From Sialis fuliginosa (Eukaryota; Arthropoda; Insecta; Megaloptera; Sialidae): a stretch of 64,000 nt of DNA. Shown in pieces: positions 37,471-47,800 of the stretch; positions within the stretch are counted from its first letter, which is position 1, and each line of letters opens with the position of its first letter. Below the pieces are notes generated by a model. The model saw only the letters and a program-made list of their open reading frames with translations, was not told the DNA's origin and did no database searches. The stretch covers positions 11,470,001 through 11,534,000 of the forward strand of contig OY540820.1 of assembly GCA_961205875.1 (NCBI GenBank). Direction: 5' to 3'. The translations under genes and the position numbers were made by a program.

Positions 37471-38840
37471 TTAAGGACATTTTGGCTTAGGACAACATTC
37501 TGGATATGGCAATGAAACATCTCCGTCCGTCATAAAACATGGAGGCTTTACAGCCATTAAACCACACCTGAAACAATTGAAAATAACATTATAAAATACA
37601 TAAACATATATTCTTTTTCCCTCCAATAATAAATGTAAAAATTGTTATAATAAAACAATAGATACCAAATATACTATATTATCATAAATGTATTAATAGT
37701 TATTACCTATATAAGTAGAGATTGGAAAAATAGTTGTTATTTTCAATAAAATAGTTGCTAGTTGAATTTTTTTTCGGAAAATAGTTGGTAAATAGTTTTT
37801 TTTTACAATTTAATAATAATTAGTGCAAACGAAGCAGTAAAAAGTGTCGTAAATAGTTTTAAAATAGTTGGAAAGGTAGTTGCAAATAGTTGATTTCAAA
37901 TTGTGTTCAATCAAACCAGTTTTCTGAAAACGGTGGAGATATGTAATAAAAAATTACAATAAATGCATTTTTACGCAATAGTTGAAAAATTATTTTTCCA
38001 ATCTCTAGTAATAAGTAATTATATGAAGTTTAAAAAAAAATCCTTGAATCAATTATTATTATTTTCATGATCATGTAAGTATTAGACAAAAAAAAACAGC
38101 AACATGGTGTATGGATATGGATATTATATGACAATGCCCTCTTTATCAAACTAACAAATAAATATTTTTTTAGTTGTATTTACCCTGTTCCTGTAATGAA
38201 CAAATCTTCATCACATTCTAACTTCTCGCATGATCCAATAAGTTGATGCACTTCGTTGGGCTCCATTATCAGATCTTTTTCTTCATAGTAACATTTTCCT
38301 GGATAAGCTAAAATATATAAACATAATAATAATATTTTTATCATAAAACATGAGTTATTTTTAAAATTAGTACAAGTTCAATTATGAACAATAAAATAAT
38401 AATAGTAAAATACCAGACATTAATTGTACATGAATTTTTTTAAAGAAATATTTAAGTAAATTATTTTTATTTGTATTAAAAATATAGTAATAAAACTAAA
38501 ATTAAAATCAATAACTAGCATCAGTGAATCAGTTCACGACGCCCTTAATGTTTCAGTAATTTTTCACTGAAGTACTCAATGGTTCTATTTATTTCGTAAT
38601 TAGATTTCAGCAACTTGCATGAAAAATAATACACATAGTAAATTGAAAGATTATTTTTAATTTGATACTTTTCATACATTTTATAGGTAAGGTGCCTTTT
38701 TTATTTCAATTCTCATTTTTAAGCTAATAAAAAAGAATAGGTAAGTACTTACGTTGAGGAAATTCAGGATCAATTTGATATATGTACCCTTTTGCAGATG
38801 AAAAATAAACAACAAATAAAAAAACAAATATCAGTTTCAT
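37471..38840 (-). CDS. SVWC-domain secreted protein 4
   Basis: Exons 38753-38840, 38184-38307 and 37471-37567, total 309 nt (102 residues). Signal peptide MKLIFVFLFVVYFSSAKG, then YIYQIDPEFPQPYPGKC. The middle exon carries GSCEKLEC and ITGTGC, and the last exon ends LPYPECCPKPKCP. All eight cysteines and both intron phases (1 and 2) are kept. The short C-terminal exon has the same length (97 nt) as in SVWC 3. The second intron carries a small fold-back element. Predicted extracellular; function unknown beyond the family. Confidence 0.85.
37716..38007. mobile_element. Fold-back MITE with ATAGTTG repeats in SVWC 4 intron 2
   Basis: Ends TAGAGATTGGAAAAATAG and ...TATTTTTCCAATCTCTA-type inverse copies. 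The interior is rich in AAATAGTTG units. 292 bp. No clear target duplication beyond AATAAG-like flanks. Confidence 0.6.
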
Positions 38841-39065
38841 TGTTCTTTAATTTATTACAACTCTTAGAAAATATTTGTTAACAAAAATTTTGTAATAAAA
38901 TATAATGATTTTATCAAAATAAAGTACCTATGTTTCGATTAGTATGAACATTAATAATGAAATACTTAATAAAAATGATAAAACTTATCTACTTGAAAAT
39001 ACATATGACCAAGCTAGGCTCCCCTAAAATTTATTTTAGAGTGCAATGCAAGTTTTATATACATA

Positions 39066-39112
39066 TATTAGTAGCTGTACCCGCGCGGCTTCGCCCGCGT
39101 GGACTGTGGAAT
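39066..39112 (-). mobile_element. Orphan Helitron-like 3' end
   Basis: On the minus strand: a hairpin CGCGGGCGAAGCCGCG followed by CGGGTACAGCTAC. This is the terminus of the Helitron-like family, with the last base of CTAG changed. The rest of the element is not evident. Confidence 0.5.
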
Positions 39113-39282
39113 TATTGTTTAGGTTTTTTGAAAAATATAGTTGAATTAAGTACAAACACGATTAATTATTATCGTAATAAATTACCTAAAAAAAACGAAT
39201 CAGAACTAAAATTACAAATAATTTTTGTTCTGTTCAAATTTAAAAGTTAATAATATAATAATTGAAAACAAAATAAACAACT

Positions 39283-39690
39283 GTCGGCCGAGCGCAGAAT
39301 CTTCCCTCTGCCTCCACGACACTTTTTTTCTTTGTAACATAAAAGCAGTCACTGTGGCTTAAATATAAAAATTTGACATATGGTGCCGCGGATTTTATTT
39401 TAGATCTTATTCTACACAGTTCTTTAATACATTATTTTGTTCAATATTGAACGGTTTAGGCAGCGTACTGCAAAATAGCGCGCTGGCGGCAAACTTTTTT
39501 CCGACTTGATTTACTATTATCGTCACTGCTTAGTTGTTATATTACCTAACGTAACAAAATATAGCCTATAACCTGACCAGAGAATTAAAAAAGAAACCTC
39601 GTAAATCGGATAAGTGGTTATCGAGTTATAAGCGTACTAACGGACAGACAGACAGACAGAGAGACGTTGAGCTTTATACATATTAAGAAT
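39283..39690 (-). repeat. Dispersed repeat (inverted copy of 12636-13030)
   Basis: On the minus strand it starts near 39688 with TATAAAGCTCAACGTCTC and (CTGT)n and continues through the TAAGCGGT.. and AACTAAGCAGTGACGATAAT blocks found at 12.7-13.0 kb. It lies between SVWC 4 and SVWC 5. Confidence 0.6.
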
Positions 39691-39942
39691 AATCCATATT
39701 TATTTATTTATGTATTTATCAATTTAATTCTAAGAAAATTGTTTCATTTTACTTCGATTTTTATGCCAAAATCTGTATAAAAGATATATTCCGTTTATAT
39801 AATTAAAAATAATAAAAAAATTTATAACCCTTTTACCCGTTCATGTATGCGGTTATATTGCCAAGTATGAAATATAATGATATAATTATTAACTCGCAAT
39901 ACAACGAACAATTATTTGATAGAGTGGGGGAATGTTGTAAAC

Positions 39943-41223
39943 CTTACAAGGGAAGATCCCCCGGTGCCACTCTCGGATTTTAATGAAACTTGGTAAAAAT
40001 GTTAATCAGGTAAAAATTAAGGACACCTATTTTTTATTTGTGTCCGTTTTTAAGTTTAGGTGGTGAATTGAGGGTAAAATTTTAAATTTGTAAATAGCTC
40101 GTAAACCGCTTGGAATAGTAGCTTGAGTATAGTAAAAAATTTGTTTGATATTATAAAAGCTATAAAATAGCATAAATGTGGTACCCTCTACAATTTTTAT
40201 TTGGGAGGTATAATGGACACCCCTCAGTTTTTTTCCAAAATAATTATTTTTTCTTTCATAAATCAATAGAGTGTAGTATTCTAAATACAATGATATAAAA
40301 TTTCAAAGTAACGTATCTTCAAATATCGGAGATATTGGCAGTTTTGCAGTCCGCATGAATGAATATTTTCATTGCCTTGGCATGAATAGTTTTAAAACAA
40401 TTTTTTCATAAGGGAGGGGGGGTGAACCAGGGCGACCACCCGTGGCACCAAGTCAGGTGGGGAGGCGCACAATGGGGCATCAGTGACTTTTTTTATTCAA
40501 ATCAGTATGCAGGCTATAATTTTTGAGTAAACTTTTTTAGAGTCTGTAGGATCGCGCCAAGCTAAGATATTATTCAACTTATTTATTAATTTATCAATTG
40601 TAATTTGTTAATAATAGGGGAAAGGGGTCTCGATGGTCTTAGGGCATTTGATAGCCTTAAAGTTAATGGTGTAAGATATATTTTTAAAAAAAGTTGGAGT
40701 CTGTAGGATTGCGCCAAGCTGAGATATTAACTATTCAACTTATTTGTTAATTTATCAATTTTAATTTGTTAATAATAAGGGAAGGAGGTCTCGACGGTCT
40801 TAGGGCATTTGATAGTCTTAAAGTTAATAGTGCGCTTTATGCCATATACTTTATACAGTGTATGGCGGTCTACAAAAGTGCCGATATTTCCGAAGTTTAA
40901 AGATACATCACTTTAAAATTTTATATCATTATATTCAGAATATTACATTTGATTTATGAAAGACAAAACAATTATTTTGAAAAAAAATTGAGGGATGTTA
41001 TATCTCCCAAATAAAAATTGTAACATTTATGCTAATTTATAGCTCTTGTAATATCAAACAATTTTTTTAACTATACACAAACCACTATTCCAAGCGGTTT
41101 ATGAGCTATTTACAAATTTAAAATTATACCCTCAATTTCAAACAGGCACGTATAAAAAATAGGTGCCCTTAATTTTTTACTAAGTTTCATTAAAATCCGA
41201 GAGTGGGGATCTTTCCTTGTAAG
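39943..41223. mobile_element. 1.28-kb fold-back element with tandem core
   Basis: The arms are 300-400 bp and inverted: CTTACAAGG(G)AAGATCCCC at the left pairs with GGGGATCTTTCCTTGTAAG at the right, with TTTTAATGAAACTT, TAAACCGCTTGGAATAGT and TCCAAAATAATTATTTT blocks inverted in register. The core has two direct copies of about 140 bp (from 40540 and from 40697, both starting GAGTCTGTAGGAT.GCGCCAA). The left edge of the core (40425-40560) is related to the hAT-like insert at 45552-45785. No coding capacity. Confidence 0.75.
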
Positions 41224-42129
41224 TAATGCTAATTATTATACTGAACCTATTATAGTTAACGTAAATGTAATTATTGTACGTAAGTAAGATCATTAGTTAT
41301 GACAATTTCACTATGCACGAACGAACTTGATGAAAATTTAAAGAAATTATTTAAAATTATTTATTTACTTCAAGTAATTTCCTAAATTATAAGACCAAAT
41401 ACTTATGACGATTTAATAATTTATTTCGATAAGAATTAATGTTTTGCAGGTCATAAGTCCACGTAAACAGAACCCACAGATTTTTAATTTTCTTTGTAAC
41501 ATAAAAAATAAATATGGAAAATTGCGCACAGTTACCCGTTGTACACATTACTCGACCCCCCCCCCCCCCCTAACACTTTGAACAGTATGAACTGTAATCT
41601 CTTTATCAACTTATTTTAAATATAATATATACATGACCTAAAGGTGAAATCAACAGTTTTTAATTTAATTCATATTTATCTTTGCAAAATAAATAATGTT
41701 AAATATCAAAATATTTATATGATTTATGTTTATGCATTACATATGCAAACAAATACACATTGATGTAACAAGTGTCCTAATTTATATTATTTTCATTCGA
41801 TTTCGATTTTAGAACGATTGATTATACGTCAACTTCAACTTCTTATAACTATGTAAACGTTTATAATATTTTTTCAAAATACATATGGGAGAAACAATAT
41901 TAACTTTAATTTTTATAAAAACTTTTTTTAAACAATCTAACTAAATTATGAAAATTCAGAATATTTAATATTTTATTTTTTTTATTTTCGAATTATAGAT
42001 CTCTGGATCACAGACCCATATTTATGCAAAAAAAAATAATAACAGGATTGTTAAAATTATAGGTAGGTACATAAATAAATTGTGCAAATATAATATAATT
42101 AATACTTAATTTCATAATAATAATAGGCA

Positions 42130-43604
42130 CTACATTCTGTTTTTATGAGAATAATAACACATCATACGTGAACAGCAACGTGGGAATTTTTTCATAAGAT
42201 CTCCTGGAACTACCTCACAACCAGGGCGCATTTTAAGTTTTCCACACCTAAAAATAAATAAATATTAGTGAGTAGAACTTATAATCCATTCCATTAATTC
42301 CCTGTTTTTAATTAAACTCTTAAGAAATTAAAACATCCTGAAAAACATTTAATATAATCGTGCAGTATATAAATTTTAAAATTATAAATTTTCCGCATTA
42401 TTACGAAAATAAGAAAGAGGGTCAATTTCCGCTGATTTGGTTATACATTTTAACATACCAAATGCCTTGGTCCTTAGCCCCCCCCCCCCACACAGAAAAA
42501 TTAACAAGTTCCGCCCAGGCATAAAATGATTTTTCTCAAGGTCGCTATGGGTACTAACATTTAAAAAAACATTTTACCCTGTTATACGATAGGCTAGTTT
42601 TTTTGCAGCCAGCTCTTGGTCTAATAGATGCTATTTTGCTTTTATGGAGTTTCCTGATCGATTTAGAAACATATTTAAAAACGGTTACAAATTAATGAAA
42701 ATTTATTATTAGGTTCTTTCATACTTTTTATTTTAAACTTAAAAATTGATATTTATTAATGAATTAACATATTTTCAGTTTTTGATTAATAAATAATTGA
42801 AAACAATTGTTTTGATTTAGCATTTCCACTACATACAGACTTGTTGATAAAAACACAACAGCAAGTTTTTAAAAAGTAACTAACTTACAATAAGTAGTTT
42901 TGTGCAGGGCCGTAACTAGAGGCTCTGGGGTCCTGGGGCAGCAAGTGACCGTGATGCAAAATATATAATGATATATAAAAATTGAAATCTTGCCGACCCC
43001 AATTTTTACGCTGCTGCGGTCTCTCCTTTTGTTTGGGGAGCCCAAGGCACTACCCCAGTGGTAGTTACGGCCCTGGTTTTGTGTGTTTTAATCGAGTTAG
43101 TATTTTGCTGGTTTGGTGGAAACCCGTATTAAATGTATACAAAAATAAATGAAGTATTTACATTTGCATGTACAAAAATCCCCCGGACCTACAAGTAGCG
43201 ACTTCGCACACTTCTCCAGGTTGATACATATCTCCAACATCCAGTCTTACATTGTGTTTTTCCCAAAAACAATGTCGAGGCACTAAAAGAAAAAATAATT
43301 TCATTTAAACTAGACTTATTTGGTTATAATAATACAATAAAATCTTAAACTAAAAATACACCTTAACGACAATAAAACAATGTCACTCGACACGTGTTTC
43401 GACTTCACAAGAAGTCCTCATCAGACTGGAACTGTTAGGTTTCTTTTTGTGAAATCGAAACACGTGTCGAATGATATTAAGTGACTTAAAAAAACACAGT
43501 CCCTTCGTTTTCCAGTAGTAATATAATAAGAAATTTTACTTACAGAACCCCTGAATTTGCACAAAACAGAGTAAAAAGAAAGAAATCAAACACAGCGTAT
43601 TCAT
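42130..43604 (-). CDS. SVWC-domain secreted protein 5 (divergent)
   Basis: Exons 43544-43604, 43162-43282 and 42130-42247, total 300 nt (99 residues). Signal peptide MNTLCLISFFLLCFVQIQG is followed at once by FLPRHC, so the N-terminal spacer found in paralogues 1-4 is absent. The domain keeps eight cysteines: HC, GEVC, VATC, QMC, RPGC, RCC and MMC. A C-terminal tail YYSHKNRM replaces the usual ending just after the last cysteine. The middle exon is 121 nt rather than 124. Phases 1 and 2 are conserved. It is the outermost and most divergent member of the array, next to the SLC16-like gene. Confidence 0.8.
42905..43075. mobile_element. hAT-like MITE with perfect 8-bp target duplication
   Basis: 171 bp in intron 2 of SVWC 5. 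Ends CAGGGCCGTAACTA and TAGTTACGGCCCTG are perfect inverted repeats. GTTTTGTG flanks both sides (42897-42904, 43076-43083). A degraded relative lies at 61613-61750. Confidence 0.85.
43372..43500 (-). ncRNA. Hammerhead-ribozyme-like core in an inverted repeat
   Basis: On the minus strand: CTGATGA (43418-43424), an extra G, a perfect 6-bp hairpin GACTTC-TTGT-GAAGTC, then GAAAC, a short ACGT loop and GTC. This is the order of a minimal hammerhead (core, stem II, GAAA, tiny stem III, GUC cleavage triplet). Stem I is weak as read. A partial inverted copy (TCGAAACACGTGTCGA) lies at about 43455-43472. It is in intron 1 of SVWC 5. Likely derived from a retroelement. Confidence 0.45.
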
Positions 43605-44883
43605 TTTGACAAACTAATTATCATATAGAATAATTGAAACTTAAATCATATATTAAATTGTTTAATATATGCTTAAATACATGTCCCATTTTTTGAGTTG
43701 GTGTAAGATTGACTTATAATACCATGCTTGATTGATAAAAAACAAAGAAATGCTTGTAGTAATTAAGTATTAATTATTATATTAATAGTAATAATATTAT
43801 TACGAATAAAATACGTATCGAAATTAAATATGATATGAGTGGGAAATAGAAAGTTGTATTTGCATTCATGTATGTCTTCATATAGGCAACTTATTATAAT
43901 CTTAAGTAATTATTTAGCCTAACATAAATTTAATAATATCAATATTAATTTTTAAATTACCAGATCTATTTATTAAATAAATTTATTGAGGTACCTAGTA
44001 TACATAAATAAAAACAATAAATATTTGATTTTTATTTCACCCAACAAATATCTTATAACTATATGACAATATAAAGGGGATATTGTTAAAATATGTATGA
44101 AACGTTTCCCCTTATAAAACACTTCAATAACTTAACCTACATGATCATATTAAAAATGTACATTTGCCACACAATGAATAATATATTGATTCAACAATCT
44201 AATTTTGTTATCACTTTCGATTGTCAACAAAGAAAGCAAATATGAAATAATCTCATATGAAAGAGAGATAAAACATACAGATAAAATTTTATCTCGATAT
44301 TTGTACACGTACAATATAGGTGCTCATTTCAACAATATTTTGTAGTGCAGCATATTTAAAGTTACATTGTTTATTAAATAAATGCAAACGTTTAAAAATG
44401 TTTAATAATAGAAAAATAGTGGAAGTGAAAAATAGTTTATTATAAAAATTGCAAGTAACATACTTTTATTTATATACAATATAAATAATATAAATATAAA
44501 TCCAATAATAATAAAATTAATGTTATCTTTTTAATTATTATTAAAATATACGTGGGTTGTGTTCTTTGAATTGAAAAAAAATTGAATTGTGAAATCTATG
44601 GAAACATATAATACATTTTCAGCATATTAAAAATATCCAATTATAATTTTTTTTAAAGATTGTAATAATATCTACCCATAAAGTTTTTTATTTAAATTAA
44701 TTCTTGTTAATTCATCCTTTTTAGGCTTAAACTAAACATTAATAATGTGGAAATTAGTATGAGTATAATATATTATTATCATTTAGATAAAAATAAAGTG
44801 ATATTATTATAATCAACGAACAAAACAATAAACTATGCCCTAATGTAAACAATACTAGAGAAAGAAAGAAAATAAATATAAAA

Positions 44884-47800
44884 ATGTCAGACCCGGACGC
44901 GACTGGGGCCAGTGTAGGCGTTTCACAACAAAGGCCTAGAAATAACCTTAGGATAGACATGGTTGTAGGAACTCAACCGGAACTTGGTCCTGTTCCTCCG
45001 GATGGAGGATACGGTTGGATTATTCTCGCAGCATGTTTTCTTATACAAGTAATAATTAATTTATAACATATAACAATTCCATATTGAATATAATATGTGT
45101 GTATATAGTATATACAAACTAAAATAAAACACATAAGGTACTGGCACTAGTTACGGCCGCTATAAGAGCAAGGTTTACTGCTTTTGTGATTGACGGGATT
45201 CTGTTTTGTAAATCTTATGTTACTAATAAAACAAGTAACTCTTTATTTAATCAATTTAATTACCAAAGTCCGCAAATATAGTTTTTTTTTTATTATTTTA
45301 TGTTTTTTCTCCAATAATGGATAAAGTAAAACCAGTAATGGTCACGCAGTGATGGACACTTGCTAATGATTACAAAATGATAAGTACTACGACACAAAAG
45401 ATATAAAAGAAAGAATCGTTAAATTTGAAACAATGTAAAGCAGTTATAATAACTAATAATGAACAAATAAATTTTACTAATAAATTAGTTTAAATGTCCA
45501 ACATTTTGACACCTATTGGCAGATTGTTATCAAATCACGCTGTAAGACAGTCAGAGCCGGCCTTAGCAAATTTTGCGCCCTGTACGAATTGATAAATTAA
45601 CATATAAGGTAAATAGTTAATATCTCGCGATCCTACAGACTCAAACTTTTTTTTAAATTACATTCTGTACAATGATTTGAACCGAAAAAGTCACTTATGC
45701 CCCATTGTGCGCCGCCCCATCTGACCTGACGCCCCCGGGCGGTCGCCCTGGTTTGCCCCCCCCCCCCCCCCCAATGCCGGCGCTGAAGACAGTCAATTGT
45801 ATGTAACATTCAAAAAAGTTAGTAATCAAATATCAACAAGTATTTCTAATTCAGTACATTTAATTAAAAAATAGCCATTACTGGGGTCATATCCAAGACT
45901 GGTGCCAGTATAAGATAGTAAATTATTTTGGATAGTTTGAGACACTTATTGTACAATTATGTACATACGAGTACTAAGTTCATACTCAGAAATATAATAT
46001 ATTTGTTCGATGTACTTTATCAAAAATATAAGTAATTGGCAATAGAACAAACTTTATTTTATTTTATGATAAGGAATATTTGTTTAGTGATTTAACTATT
46101 TGTAGAATAATCACTATAATGTATTTTTTAATTTTAATCAAAATAGATATAGCTAAGTACTCTGTAATCCATTTTGTATAAAAAAATGACTTAAACTGAT
46201 CGTCCGATAATTATTTGAGGTGTTTAGCTATTCCAATTCGTCCCTGATACTCCGGAGGTCGCGTGATCGATTCGCGTGCTTCCAGTTCCTCGGAAGAAAT
46301 AGTTTAAAAAATATATAATTAAAACCGGTAGGAATCATATAAAAATAAAGTAATTTATGGCATTAAAAATTCATAAAATTATTCAATATTCAATAATCTA
46401 AAAAAACATTTTTTCTATGCGTTAAATTTTAATTATTTTAAAACTGTATGTTTTATTAATTCACCACTATAACAATAAATCTTTATACTCCACGTTCCAT
46501 CGTTCAATAATGCCAGCATAATTGTTAGGGTAGTGTAATAGTGTCACTATAATATTTATTAGCTGATTAAAAAACGGCAGCGGCAAATAGATAAATTGCG
46601 ACCCTTCATTTAATAATATTAAATCATTGAACCCATTCACCCTTGTATCCATTACTGTTCATTACTGTACATACGTACATACATACATACACATAACTAA
46701 ATTAGTTAAAGACAAACGATATACATACATAATTATCGTTTTATATGCTTTAGTGCTTTCAATTGATTGCATTTCTAATATAAGTTAAATTATTTTGTAA
46801 AAAATGTTTTAATATTATTTCTTTTTTAACTTTATTATTTTGATACATGATACATCATTTTACCGTGTATTTTGGGTTGGCAGCAATTTTTCGGAAGGGT
46901 TTTCTTAGGGGGTTGGCCGCAAATCTAAAAGTCAGTTATAAAAAATGTCACAATAAAGTTTAAGCGTTGCCATTTTTCAAATCATTGAATAATTGACTTT
47001 TATATGGTGGCAATGGATTATATAAGTTTTTCGAAACCCATACGAACAATTATACAAAAAAAATGTAATTTTTTTCTTCTTCTTTTTCAGATAATTGCAT
47101 CAAGCATTTTAAGTACTCTAGGACGATTTCTGTTATTTTCATCTATCGAAAGCTTAGACGATAAATTAGTTCATATATGGGATTTTGAAATAACAGTAGT
47201 TCCAATATTCTATTTGGTCTCATGGATTCTAACAGGTTATTTAATTACAATATTTAATTAATACACTTAATTCCGCTAACATCTTCAGTGCTACATAATG
47301 ATTCATAATGACAGAGTATACATAAAATAACTGTTTTAATATTTCAGATACATGGAGTGGAGCATCGGTTACAATTACCAGCAGTCCAAGACAAATTGCT
47401 ATTTCAAGTGTCTTATTAATTTTTGGATCTTTTATAGCAATTTGGTGTGCAGAAATTTATAAACAAACTGTTTATATGTATATTATTGTCGGAATACTCT
47501 TAGGTAATTAGCAATTGACAGTTTCTTAATTTCAACGTTTGAAACTTTAAATCATATAAATTGAAATACTCTTAAAATATTTGCTATATAGTCTAGTTTT
47601 ATATACAGTCGACTCTCGATAATTTGAAACTCAAGGGACCAGAGAAAAAGTTCAAATTATCGAGAGTTCAAAATAATAAGAGTTCAAATAACCAAGAAGA
47701 AGTTAGGAAAAAATTCAAATAAACAAGAGTGACTAAAAATACGTACATATTTTATTTATTTTTTATGTCATTACAAACACCATATATCTCTTTTCGTTTT

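Noticed and set aside
46467-46652. Minus-strand open frame of 61 codons in SLC16 intron 1
   Set aside because: No homology recognised, no conserved motif and no splice partners; likely chance.
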